The translations under genes and the position numbers were made by a program. From JAXLYX01 sp046351215 (GTDB taxonomy: Bacteria > Myxococcota_A > Polyangia > Polyangiales > Houyiibacteriaceae): 64,000 nucleotides of DNA. The stretch spans positions 393,172 to 457,171 of the forward strand of contig JAXLYX010000009.1 in assembly GCA_046351215.1 (NCBI GenBank), given 5' to 3'. Position 1 is the first letter of the stretch, and every line of letters starts with the position of its first letter. The notes below the pieces were generated by a model. That model saw nothing but the letters and a program-made list of their open reading frames with translations. It was not told the DNA's origin and searched no databases. Shown here piece by piece: positions 1 through 8,214 of this stretch.

Positions 1-2385
1 CCGGATCGTCCGCATCTCGCGGTAGGACTCGGCCGCGAGCGCCGGCTCCTTCATCACGTCGCGGAGCAGGCGGGCCCGGTCGCGGAGCAGCGAGAAGCGC
101 ATCTCGTCGTTCGGGGCGCGGATCGCGAGCTCGTCGAGGAGCTGGGCGAGGGCCGTGTGGCGCGAGGTCGACTCGTAGATCCGTCGGAGGTGCAGCGCGA
201 CGTCGTCCCGATCGGGGGCGAGCATCCGTGCGTCCTCGTAGCAACGGAGCGCGTGCTCCACCTGGCCGAGCCGCTCCTCGTGGAGCCGCGCGAGCCGTGC
301 GAGGACGTCGGGCTTCTTCGCGTCGGGCTCGGCGACGACGCGGCGTTCGAGCGCTTCGACGAGGCGCTCGGGATCGCCGCTCTGCTCGGCGAGGCGCTCG
401 AGCGTGTCCACCGCGACGCGATCGCTCGGATCGATCGCGAGCAGGCGGAGGAGCGTGGTCCGCGCCGCATCGTGCTGTGCGAGCCCCTCGACGAGGACGC
501 GGGTCAGCGCGTGGAGGGCGGCGACGCGGGCCTCGTCGTTCGTCGCCGTCGCGACGGCCTCGCGATGGAGATCGGCGACCTCGGCCAGGGCACCGGCCGC
601 CGCGAGCTCGGCGACGAGGGCGTTGCGCGCGTCCTCGTCGCCCGCGTCCTGGGCCCGGTAGGCGCGGAGGGTGGCGACGAGCGAGGCCGGCTCCACGCGG
701 ACGTCGCGATGGAGCTCGAGCAGCCGGAGGAGCGCGGCCTTGCGCTCCGATTGGCTCCCGAGATGGAGCGCCTCCCACGAGAGGACGGAGGCGACCTCGT
801 TCTGCCGGCCGGCCCGGCCGAGCCGCTCGACGAGGGCGTCGCGCGAGCTCGCGTCGGTCATGTCGCCCTGGGCCAAGCGATAGAGCGCCTCGATGGCCGC
901 GCCGGGATCGTCGAGCTCCTCCTCGGAGACGCGGGCGATTTCGCGGAGGAGGCGCTTCTTCTCGGGAATCTCGGTGACGACCTCGACGAGCCGGTGCAGC
1001 AGCGCTCGGCGCTGCGCGTGCTCTCCCCGCGCCGCATGCACGTCGGCGAGGGCCCGGAGCGCGGCCTCGTGCGTCGGCGCGAGCTCGAGGACGGTCGTCG
1101 CGAAGAGCCGAACCGCGTCGAGGTCCTCGTGGGCCTTCGCCCGGGACAAGAGACCGAGCGTGCGCGCGATGCGCGCGTCGAAGCCGTCGTCGACGAGGGC
1201 CGCGTCGAGGAGGCCGGCGGCTTCGACGAAGCGGCCGTCGTCGGCCAGCAGCGCGACCGCGAGCTCGGCGAGGTCCGCGTCCATCGGGCCGCCGAGGAGC
1301 GGGTCGAGGATCGTCAGCGCGTCGGCCAGTCGATCGTGGGCGACGTAGAGGCTCGCGAGCCGGCGCCGGAGCAGGCTCGCACGCGCGTCGTCCGGGGCCT
1401 CGCGGAGCGCCGCGAGCCAGCGATGGGCGAGCTCGTCCGGGCGCCGCGAGGCGCGGTCGCTCGCCTCGAAGAGCGAGAGGCCGACCGGATGGGTCGGCAC
1501 GAGGTCGAGCGCCATCGCGAGGAAGGGCTCGGCCTCGTCGTCGGGCAGCCGCCGCGCGAGCTCGACGAGCAAGTCGGCCGAGCGGGAGAGGTCGGCCTTG
1601 CCAGCGTCCGTGCCGCGCGAGCGCACCGCCCGGGTGAGCAAGACCGTCGCGAGCTCGTGGAGCAGGCCGAGGTCGTCGGGGGCGAGGGCGAGGGCCGCCG
1701 TCGCCGCGTCGATCGCTCCTTCGAGGTCGACGGGCGGCGAGAGGCGCTCCCGACCGAGCTCCCGGAGGAGCGCGATCCGGCGTGGTCCGTTCCGTTCGGC
1801 GTCGGCGAGCAGCGCGAGGAACGCCCGCACGTCGTTCGAGCGACGCGCCTTCCGCGCCACCTCGAGCCCCTCGTCGAGAGCCTGGACGAGCTCCCCATCG
1901 AGGCCGTGGGCCTCCCGGAAGTGGGCGAGGGCGCGGTCGATCCGGCCGGGCAACGTGGAGGCGGCCCGGGCCATGGCGAGGTGGACGTCCGCGCGCTCCT
2001 CCGCGCTCGCGCCGAGCGCGACCAGCTTCGCGAGCCAGCGTTCGAGGAATTCGAGGTGACGGTGCACGTCGCGGCCGTCCGTGCCGAGGCGGACCACGGA
2101 GTTCGCTGCGAGGGCTTGGCGGGGATCGAGCTCGATCGCCCGCTGGTAGGCCTGCCGGGCGCGCTCGAGCCTGTCGGCCGCCTCGAGGAAGAGCCCGGCC
2201 TCGGCGAGGAGCGCCGCCGACGCCCGCGGATCCGGGTCTCGGGAGGCGCGTTTCTCGAGAGCCTCCGCGAGCTCGAAGTACGCCTTCGCCTCGTGTAGCG
2301 CCGACCGCAGGGCCGCGTACGCGAGGTCGTCGTCGGGGGTGCGGGCGAAGCGTTCGCGGAGCTCGACCAGGGGCGACTGCATCAT
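1..2385 (-). CDS. TPR-repeat protein, partial (C-terminus beyond window)
   Basis: The minus-strand frame is open from the window edge to a start at 2385 (ATG ATG tandem), giving at least 795 residues. The translation is almost wholly helical and Ala/Leu/Glu/Arg-rich, with repeated TPR-like units. An example near residues 75-100 has the form AxxLERARQAYQRAIELDPRQ, and similar pairs of helices recur throughout. No signal peptide or enzymatic motif is visible, so a cytoplasmic scaffold role is likely but the partner is unknown. TAGCCT lies 9 nt before the first ATG, consistent with a very short leader. The gene is divergent from the thiol/disulfide set. Its C-terminus is missing, so a further domain cannot be excluded. 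A long plus-strand frame over the same stretch has low-complexity, non-protein-like composition and is a shadow. Confidence 0.8.
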   Translation of the reverse strand, partial: MMQSPLVELRERFARTPDDDLAYAALRSALHEAKAYFELAEALEKRASRDPDPRASAALLAEAGLFLEAADRLERARQAYQRAIELDPRQALAANSVVRLGTDGRDVHRHLEFLERWLAKLVALGASAEERADVHLAMARAASTLPGRIDRALAHFREAHGLDGELVQALDEGLEVARKARRSNDVRAFLALLADAERNGPRRIALLRELGRERLSPPVDLEGAIDAATAALALAPDDLGLLHELATVLLTRAVRSRGTDAGKADLSRSADLLVELARRLPDDEAEPFLAMALDLVPTHPVGLSLFEASDRASRRPDELAHRWLAALREAPDDARASLLRRRLASLYVAHDRLADALTILDPLLGGPMDADLAELAVALLADDGRFVEAAGLLDAALVDDGFDARIARTLGLLSRAKAHEDLDAVRLFATTVLELAPTHEAALRALADVHAARGEHAQRRALLHRLVEVVTEIPEKKRLLREIARVSEEELDDPGAAIEALYRLAQGDMTDASSRDALVERLGRAGRQNEVASVLSWEALHLGSQSERKAALLRLLELHRDVRVEPASLVATLRAYRAQDAGDEDARNALVAELAAAGALAEVADLHREAVATATNDEARVAALHALTRVLVEGLAQHDAARTTLLRLLAIDPSDRVAVDTLERLAEQSGDPERLVEALERRVVAEPDAKKPDVLARLARLHEERLGQVEHALRCYEDARMLAPDRDDVALHLRRIYESTSRHTALAQLLDELAIRAPNDEMRFSLLRDRARLLRDVMKEPALAAESYREMRTIR

Positions 2386-2423
2386 CCGGTGAAGAGGCTA
2401 ACACGCGAGGGGGCCAGCCCTTC

Positions 2424-2437
2424 CATGTGTGCACATG
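2424..2437. promoter_or_regulatory. 14-bp inverted repeat, candidate operator
   Basis: CATGTG-TG-CACATG is a perfect 6-bp inverted repeat with a 2-bp spacer. It sits between the divergent TPR gene and the VKOR gene, just upstream of a -35-like hexamer at 2451. The TGTG-N2-CACA core resembles binding sites of dimeric regulators in general. No specific regulator can be named from sequence alone. Confidence 0.35.
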
Positions 2438-2450
2438 TCCCACCTTTGGC

Positions 2451-2478
2451 TTGACTGCCAGGCCGCCTCGCCATAAGT
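2451..2478 (+). promoter_or_regulatory. Candidate sigma70-like promoter of the VKOR set
   Basis: TTGACT (2451-2456), a 16-nt spacer and ATAAGT (2473-2478) lie 47 nt before the VKOR start codon. The start codon itself is preceded by a strong AGGAGG site at about 2515-2520. This leader is longer than that of several other genes in the window. Confidence 0.4.
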
Positions 2479-2525
2479 GACCGCCCGTTACGTCCTCTGG
2501 TTCGCGGTCCTTTCAGGAGGTCGAC

Positions 2526-3770
2526 ATGCGAACGCGCGTCTTCGCCATCGCGACGCTGGTCTTCGCACTCTCGGGGTTCGGTTTCGCGAGCTTCTCGACG
2601 TACGACTTCGCCCAGCACCTCGACCGCCAGGTCCACGACATCCACTGCAGCTTCGTTCCGGGGCTCGTGGCGGCGTCGTCCGAGACCTCGGGCTGTCAGC
2701 TCACCTTGATGAGCCGGTATTCGTCGGTGCTCCGCACGCAGTTCTGGGGAGGGATCCCCATCTCGCTGCCCGGCATGAGCGTCTTCGCCTTCCTCGCCTT
2801 CTTCGCGACCTACCTGCTCTTCAGCGGGGCCGACCGCGACAAGAAGGTCACGTCCTTCACCGTGGCGGCCTGGGCGCTCCCGGTGTTGACGTCCTGCGTG
2901 ATGGCCTATTTCGCGCTCGTCGAGCTCGATGCCGTCTGCAAGCTCTGCATCGGCATCTACACCTCGAGCCTCTTCGGCTTCCTGTCGGCGCTCGGTCTCC
3001 ACCTCTCCGCCGGCGCCGAGCCCTCGATCGACCTCGGCGCCGCCGACGCGACGCAGGTCAGCGGACCGCCCGCCGCGCTCGCGCCGAAGCGCTCGGTGCT
3101 CTGGGCGATCCCGCTCGCCGGTCTCTTCGTCCTCCTGCCCGCCTCGGCCTACGTCGCGGCCATGCCGGAGTACGCGGCCTTCGCGGGTGGCTGCGGCGAG
3201 CTCACGCAGAAGGAGGACCGCTACAACGTCCTCGTCCCGCTCACGGCCGCGCCGAACGGCGTCCCGGCCATCGAGGTCCTCGACCCGCTGTGCTCGGCCT
3301 GCAAGGCCTTCGAGGGGCGCCTCGAGTCCTCCGGCCTCGACGAGCGCCTGAACCGCAGGGCGCTGCTCTTCCCGCTCGACGACGAGTGCAACTGGATGGT
3401 CTCGAGCGCCCTCCATCCGGGAGCGTGCGCGGTCTCGGAGGCGATCCTCTGCGCCCCGAGCCAGGCGAACGACATCCTCGCCTGGTCCTTCGCGAACCAG
3501 ACGCAGATCATGCAGGCCGAGCGCGCGACGGACGGCGCGGCGGCGCGCATGGTGACGGCGCAGTTCCCGAGCACCCAGGGCTGCGTCGGCTCGACGCGCA
3601 TCCGCTCGCAGCTGCACCGCGGGCTCCGCTGGGCCGTCCAGAACGAGCTGCCGGTCCTCACGCCGCAGCTCTTCGTCGACGGCAAGAAGCTCTGCAACGA
3701 GGACACGGATCTCGGCCTCGAGTACTCGCTCACGCAGATGCTCGAGCGCCGCGCGGGAGTCGCCCGATGA
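2526..3770 (+). CDS. VKOR-thioredoxin fusion, periplasmic disulfide-forming protein
   Basis: This 414-residue membrane protein joins a vitamin K epoxide reductase (VKOR) domain to a thioredoxin-like domain. The N-terminal ~190 residues contain about five hydrophobic segments, the loop cysteines C41 and C57, and the quinone-side CxxC (C138-K-L-C141). The C-terminal soluble half has a CSAC motif (C256, C259) in a thioredoxin-like context and a cis-Pro-like LTPQLF segment. Bacterial VKOR homologues reoxidise DsbA-like proteins and pass electrons to quinone; the fused domain would be the direct partner. AGGAGG precedes the ATG at the right distance. The stop overlaps the next start (ATGA), so the genes are co-transcribed. 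Its role in the envelope is to make disulfides, fitting the Cys-rich secreted proteins encoded elsewhere in the window. Confidence 0.85.
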   Translation: MRTRVFAIATLVFALSGFGFASFSTYDFAQHLDRQVHDIHCSFVPGLVAASSETSGCQLTLMSRYSSVLRTQFWGGIPISLPGMSVFAFLAFFATYLLFSGADRDKKVTSFTVAAWALPVLTSCVMAYFALVELDAVCKLCIGIYTSSLFGFLSALGLHLSAGAEPSIDLGAADATQVSGPPAALAPKRSVLWAIPLAGLFVLLPASAYVAAMPEYAAFAGGCGELTQKEDRYNVLVPLTAAPNGVPAIEVLDPLCSACKAFEGRLESSGLDERLNRRALLFPLDDECNWMVSSALHPGACAVSEAILCAPSQANDILAWSFANQTQIMQAERATDGAAARMVTAQFPSTQGCVGSTRIRSQLHRGLRWAVQNELPVLTPQLFVDGKKLCNEDTDLGLEYSLTQMLERRAGVAR

Positions 3771-4465
3771 AGAACCTCGCCACCGCCATCGCCGCCACGC
3801 TCCTCCTGCTCCTGCCGACGGCGCTCGCCTTCGGCTGGGTCCGCCAGGCGAACCACCGCATGGTCGAGCAGGCCGCCGCCGCGGCCGCCGAGCCCCAGGC
3901 CGCCGTCGCCCAGAACGCGAACGCCGGCTACTGCACCCCGGAGCTCAAGCAGATCCTCCGTCGCGTGCTCCAGTCCTGCGGCCTCCTGCAGTCGGGCGGC
4001 GTCCGCGGCTGCCAGCCGGCCGACGCGGCCCAGGTCGCGGCCCTCTCGGGCGGGGACTTCAACGCGCTCTTCCTCCCGATGGCGCAGCGTGCGGGCGTGG
4101 TCCAGTTCGACCTCGACAGCGCGACGCTCGACCCCCAGGACACCGAGCTCGTCGATCGGATCTTCGCGGACCAGCGCGGCGCGAGCTACTTCTTCGTCGT
4201 CTCGCGCTCCTCGCCCGAGGGCTCCGTCCAGCACAACCGCGAGCTCTCGGAGCGGCGCGCGAACGCCGTCCTCGAGCACCTCCGCGGCCGCTTCCAGGAT
4301 CCGGACCTCGACCGCGAGGTCGGTCTGCTCTGGCTCGGCGAGGAATTCGCCCAGCTCGACGAGCAGTTCTGCTCCTGGCAGCGCAGCGGCGCCGGCAACG
4401 GTCGTTGCGACACCGAGGATCTGAACCGCAGCGCGTTCATCGCGTGGATCGACTGCCAGCTCTGA
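3767..4465 (+). CDS. OmpA-like periplasmic protein
   Basis: This 232-residue protein starts at the ATG that overlaps the VKOR stop codon. It has an N-terminal hydrophobic segment (about residues 5-25), probably a signal anchor, followed by an Ala-rich linker. Six cysteines are spread over the mature part. The C-terminal half (about 105-200) resembles the OmpA peptidoglycan-binding fold: FDLDSATLDP near its start, then N-x-x-LS-x-x-RA with V, the usual hallmark of the second helix. The match is partial, because the usual glycan-contacting G-x-T-D is replaced by a divergent SSPEGS stretch. It lies between two redox proteins, so it may be a substrate or an anchor for them. Function beyond envelope location is inference. 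Confidence 0.6.
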   Translation: MKNLATAIAATLLLLLPTALAFGWVRQANHRMVEQAAAAAAEPQAAVAQNANAGYCTPELKQILRRVLQSCGLLQSGGVRGCQPADAAQVAALSGGDFNALFLPMAQRAGVVQFDLDSATLDPQDTELVDRIFADQRGASYFFVVSRSSPEGSVQHNRELSERRANAVLEHLRGRFQDPDLDREVGLLWLGEEFAQLDEQFCSWQRSGAGNGRCDTEDLNRSAFIAWIDCQL

Positions 4466-4473
4466 GGCCCACG

Positions 4474-5085
4474 GTGCGCTTCCTCCACGCTTCCCCCCTC
4501 GCGCTCGGTCTCGCTCTGGCCCTGGGCTGCGGCGGCGATTCGACCCCGACCGACCCGGCCGCCGCCGGCTCGCGCTTCGAGTCCGTGCAGACGGTGCAGG
4601 GCGACGTCGATCAGGTGCTGCGCGACAACTGCGACACCGCGCACGACGCGGCGTCCGCGCCGACGTGGCACTGGCCCACGACCAACGCGCCCGTCGCCTC
4701 GGAGCCCGGCAAGTGGACCTGGGTGAACTTCTGGGCCACCTGGTGCCATCCCTGCGTCGAGGAGCTCCCGATGCTCCAGCGCAAGCTCTCGAGCGGACCG
4801 ATGGGGGTCGTCTTCCTCTCGGTCGACGCCGACGACGCGACGGTCGCACGGTTCAAGACCGAGCACGCCTTCGAGGGCTCGCTCCCCCGCGTGCCCGACC
4901 AGGCCGCGTTCGACGCCTCGATGCGGGCGTCGGGCATCGCGAGCCCGGGCTCGCTGCCGATCCACGTCCTCGTCGATCCCTCGAACAAGGTGCGCTGCGT
5001 CCGCGCCGGGGCCGTCGAGGAGCGGCACGTGGACGCGGTCCTCGGGGCCCTGGGGACCGCTCCCTCCCGCCCCCGCATCCGCTGA
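4474..5085 (+). CDS. TlpA/thioredoxin-fold lipoprotein
   Basis: A GTG start 8 nt after the previous stop gives a 203-residue lipoprotein. The signal sequence ends in the lipobox LALG-C19. The thioredoxin-fold core includes WVNFWATWCHPC with the redox pair C91/C94, then FLSVDADD and a cis-Pro-containing LPIHVLVD, as in TlpA/ResA-type proteins. These proteins usually reduce or isomerise disulfides in the periplasm or on the outer leaflet of the inner membrane. With the VKOR fusion two genes upstream it forms an envelope redox module. An extra cysteine pair (C48 region and near 180) may form a structural disulfide. The start could also be slightly upstream, but the GTG gives a clean lipoprotein signal. 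Confidence 0.75.
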   Translation: MRFLHASPLALGLALALGCGGDSTPTDPAAAGSRFESVQTVQGDVDQVLRDNCDTAHDAASAPTWHWPTTNAPVASEPGKWTWVNFWATWCHPCVEELPMLQRKLSSGPMGVVFLSVDADDATVARFKTEHAFEGSLPRVPDQAAFDASMRASGIASPGSLPIHVLVDPSNKVRCVRAGAVEERHVDAVLGALGTAPSRPRIR

Positions 5086-5098
5086 TCGCTGCGCCCGG

Positions 5099-6706
5099 TC
5101 AGTGGTGCGGGGGAGGCGTCGCCCCGCCCGGGGCGTGGTGGCCCTCGCCGGCCGCGGCCGCGCCGTGCCGGCCCTCCCGGGCCTCGTGCTCGGCTCCGCC
5201 TTCCTGCGTCTCGTCCTGCGGATGCATGCGGAGGATCGCGGCGTGCTGCACCGAGAGCAACGACTGCGGGGCGATGCCGCCTCCGATGCTGACGAGGGCG
5301 ATCATCAGGCCGACGATCTGCTCGCGGGGGAGCAGGTCCTCGACGCCGCGTGCGGTCGAGCTGTGGTCGTCGCGCCGCGTTCCGCCGAGGAACGTACGGC
5401 TCCAGGCGTGCAGGATCGTGTAGCCGTTCAGCGCCGGGCCGAGGAGGCCGACGGCCGCGATGATCGGATGGATCGCGAAGGCCCCGTGCATCAGCAGGTC
5501 CTCGCCGACGAAGCTCAGCGATCCCGGGAAGCCGACCGAGGCGATGCCGAACACGAAGAAGAAGGTCGCCATCTGCGGCGTCGTCCGGATGAGGCCTCCG
5601 AACTCCTGCATCAGGCGCGAGCCCGTGCGGCCCTCGAGCGCCCAGGTGAGCAGGAGGAGGCCGGCGATGCCGCTGCCGACCGCGATGCCCTGGAGCATGG
5701 CGCCGGCGAGGCCCTCGGTGTCGTGCGCCGCGAGGCCGAGCATGATGAGCCCCGACTGGCTGATCGCCATGAACGCGATCTTCCGGCGGAGACCCCGCTG
5801 CACGTAGGCGAGCAGGGCCCCGTAGAGGATCGTGATCATCGCCAGCGTCTGCAGCGGGAGCATGTACTTCGAGCACGCGACGGGCAGGAGCGGGAAGGCG
5901 ATGCGGGCCAGCGTGTACGCGCCCACGTGGACGCTCGCGAGCATGACGCCGATGCCGAGCGGCCCTTCCTCGACCGTCATGGGCAGCCAGGAGTGGAAGG
6001 GGAAGAGGAAGCTCCGGACGAGCACGAAGACGACGACGAGGGTGAAGACGGTCGCCTGCACGCCCGCGGGGATGCCCACGCGCTGCAGCTCGAGGAGGTC
6101 GAAGGGCGTGTCGAGCCCCTGCGCGCGTCCCTCGTGTCCGAGCATCATGACGGCGAAGACGAGCGGGATGGACCCCGCGAGCAGGTAGGCGCCGTAGATC
6201 GACGCCGCCCGCTCGCGCGTCGCCGAGCTGCCGTGCGTCGCGACGAGGAAGAATCCGGGGAGGAGCGCGAAGGTCGAGAACGCGAGGAAGACGCCGAGAT
6301 CCATCGCCTCGAAGATGCCGAGCGTGGCGGCCTCGAGGAGGAGCACCGCCGCGAGGTAGCCGCGATCGAGCTCGTAGCGCGGCGCCGAGAGGAGGACCGA
6401 GAGCGTGAGGCCGGCCGTCATCGGCAGGAGCAGGATGCTGAGCCCGTCGACGCCCAGGCGGTACCGCACGCCGATGATCGGGAGGCGGAGCCCCGTCTCG
6501 ACGAGCTGCATCGAGTCGAGGTCCTTCACGAAGAGGAGGAGCGCGGCGAACGCGAGACCGAGGCCGAGCACCGCCGAGGAGATCGCGATGCGTCGGCTCG
6601 CGGCGACGTCGCGCACGGCGAGCACGAGGATCGCTGCGAGCGTCGGGACGATCAGCAGGATCGAGAGGATGGGGATGCCGAAGTGGGTCGTGACGAGGGA
6701 AGGCAT
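5099..6706 (-). CDS. NuoM/antiporter-like membrane subunit of the DAB operon, lacking key charged residues
   Basis: This 535-residue polytopic protein (about 13-14 membrane segments) belongs to the NuoL/M/N-MrpA/D antiporter family. It follows dabA and dabB as the last gene, 8 nt after dabB. The family core is recognisable (FPFHSWLPM and GAYTLARI). However, residues used for proton conduction are changed: where NuoM has F-W-E in TM5 this has F-S144-T145, where TM7 has Lys this has R232, and where TM8 has Lys this has H261. A His/Gly-rich tail follows the last helix. It may be a structural partner of DabB rather than a full proton channel. The start at 6706 precedes a hydrophobic helix; much longer upstream frames run through dabB and are spurious. 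Confidence 0.75.
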   Translation of the reverse strand: MPSLVTTHFGIPILSILLIVPTLAAILVLAVRDVAASRRIAISSAVLGLGLAFAALLLFVKDLDSMQLVETGLRLPIIGVRYRLGVDGLSILLLPMTAGLTLSVLLSAPRYELDRGYLAAVLLLEAATLGIFEAMDLGVFLAFSTFALLPGFFLVATHGSSATRERAASIYGAYLLAGSIPLVFAVMMLGHEGRAQGLDTPFDLLELQRVGIPAGVQATVFTLVVVFVLVRSFLFPFHSWLPMTVEEGPLGIGVMLASVHVGAYTLARIAFPLLPVACSKYMLPLQTLAMITILYGALLAYVQRGLRRKIAFMAISQSGLIMLGLAAHDTEGLAGAMLQGIAVGSGIAGLLLLTWALEGRTGSRLMQEFGGLIRTTPQMATFFFVFGIASVGFPGSLSFVGEDLLMHGAFAIHPIIAAVGLLGPALNGYTILHAWSRTFLGGTRRDDHSSTARGVEDLLPREQIVGLMIALVSIGGGIAPQSLLSVQHAAILRMHPQDETQEGGAEHEAREGRHGAAAAGEGHHAPGGATPPPHH

Positions 6707-6714
6707 GGGACCTC

Positions 6715-8214
6715 TCAGCGGCTCCCGATGACGAGGACGATCACGGAGAGCACCGCGAACGCTCCCGAGAGGAGGAGGAAACGAGCGAGGGGATTGGCGG
6801 CCACGGCCCTCGCCCGGGAGCGGGCGCCGCCGTTCGCGACCGAGTCCGTGACGAGCCCGTGCGCCTCGTGGTCCTCCGCCTCGGCGACCACCCGCGTCTC
6901 GATCGCGGAGCCCGTCGGGAGGAGCAGCTGCTCGAGCCGGTCGAGGCGGAGCGCGAGCCAGGTGAGCGGCCAGACGAGGAAGCGCTCGAGGACCTCGTCG
7001 AGGTGGAACCGGGCGATGGCGAAGGCGTAGAGCCGAGGGGAGATCTGCTGCGCCTCGGCGGTGCTCGGCCAGTCGTAGAGGCGGCCGGTGTCCTGCGCGT
7101 CGCGCAGGGCCGAGGGCGCCCGCAGGAGCTGGTAGCCGCGGAGCACGGCGTGTGCACAGAGCAGGAAGAACGCGACGCCGTAGAAGCCGAGGCCGATGAG
7201 CGCGACCATCACGCCGATCTGACCCATCGCGGCGTACGCGAGGCGCGACTTCACGTCGGTCTGCACCCGTCCGACGATCTCGCCCTGGATCGCCGTGAGC
7301 ACGCCGACGAGCACGATGCCCGCCTTCGCGATGGGGGAGAGCTCGAGCACGGGCGCCGAGCGGAGCAGGAGGTACACGCCGCCGTGGACCGAGATGGCGC
7401 CGTAGAAGAGCGCGCTCGAGGGCGTCGGGCCCTCCATCGCGCGGGGCAGCCAGTTGCCGAGCGGGAAGAGGGCGGACTTGCCCGACGCCGCGAAGAGGAG
7501 CGCGAGGCCGATGAGCGCCGCGCCGAGCGTCGTGACGTGCTCGGGGCCTCCGTGTCCCTCCGCGTGTCCGCCGAACACGAGGTCGGCGAACTCGGTCGAG
7601 AGACCCTCGGAGTGCATGATCAGGGTGGCCACGAGCAGGCCGGCGTCGGTGAAGCGATAGGTCGCGAACGCTCGGAGCGCGGCCTGCACCGGCTGCGTCC
7701 GATCGCGGAAGAACGCGATCAGGAGCGCGGAGCAGATGCCGACGATCTCCCAGCCGAAGAAGAGCGTCTCGTAGCTGTCGCCGAGGACGAGGAGCATCAT
7801 CCCGGACGTGAAGAGCGAGGTCAGGAGGAAGAAGCGCGCATAGCCCTCTTCCTTGTGGAGGTAGGTCACGGCGAATCGGGCCATGACCCACGTCACGACC
7901 GTCGTGAGCAGCGCCATCGCCGACGACAGTCGGTCCACGAAGAGACCCACGCGGAAGCCGTAGTCGCCGACCTGGAACCACTGGCCGTAGTGGATCACCC
8001 ACGCGTGCTGGGCGTTCGGGAAGAAGAAGGCGCAGACGAAGGCGTAGAGGGCCGCCACGACGGAGAGGCCGATCGCCGTGAGCGAGGCGCGCCCGATCAG
8101 GCGCTCGGTCATCGGCACGTGCAGCTTCCGGAGCAGCCCGAGCACGAGGAAGACCGAGGCCGGCCAGAAGGGCGCGGTCCCCACGAGGTAGCGAAGGAGG
8201 ACGTCTCTAAGCAT
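6715..8214 (-). CDS. dabB: DabB-type proton-conducting subunit (NuoL-like)
   Basis: This 499-residue polytopic membrane protein is related to NuoL/MrpA. It keeps the TM5 glutamate (FFGWE156IVG) and the TM7 lysine (ASGK246SALFPLGNWLP) used in proton translocation by the family. It is shorter than NuoL (about 613 aa) and near the size of DabB/NdhF-like partners of DUF2309 proteins. Its start overlaps the dabA stop by 8 nt, the usual dabA-dabB linkage, here in the order A-B. In DAB systems DabB couples the proton gradient to CO2 hydration by DabA, so bicarbonate accumulates in the cytosol. The assignment rests mainly on this genetic linkage, because the sequence alone would be called NADH dehydrogenase subunit 5. 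Confidence 0.85.
   Translation of the reverse strand: MLRDVLLRYLVGTAPFWPASVFLVLGLLRKLHVPMTERLIGRASLTAIGLSVVAALYAFVCAFFFPNAQHAWVIHYGQWFQVGDYGFRVGLFVDRLSSAMALLTTVVTWVMARFAVTYLHKEEGYARFFLLTSLFTSGMMLLVLGDSYETLFFGWEIVGICSALLIAFFRDRTQPVQAALRAFATYRFTDAGLLVATLIMHSEGLSTEFADLVFGGHAEGHGGPEHVTTLGAALIGLALLFAASGKSALFPLGNWLPRAMEGPTPSSALFYGAISVHGGVYLLLRSAPVLELSPIAKAGIVLVGVLTAIQGEIVGRVQTDVKSRLAYAAMGQIGVMVALIGLGFYGVAFFLLCAHAVLRGYQLLRAPSALRDAQDTGRLYDWPSTAEAQQISPRLYAFAIARFHLDEVLERFLVWPLTWLALRLDRLEQLLLPTGSAIETRVVAEAEDHEAHGLVTDSVANGGARSRARAVAANPLARFLLLSGAFAVLSVIVLVIGSR

Noticed and set aside
157..2298. 713-codon plus-strand open frame opposite the TPR gene
   Set aside because: The translation is Arg/Glu/Gly/Val-rich without domains. 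It mirrors the codon bias of the minus-strand TPR gene, which has proper repeat structure.
2477..3766. Upstream extension of the OmpA-like frame through the VKOR gene
   Set aside because: The extension is Arg-rich shadow. The ATG at 3767 overlapping the VKOR stop is followed directly by a normal signal-anchor helix.
5102..7030. Long plus-strand frame opposite the antiporter-like genes
   Set aside because: It consists almost wholly of Arg, Glu, Asp and Gly in short repeats. The minus strand encodes clear polytopic membrane proteins.
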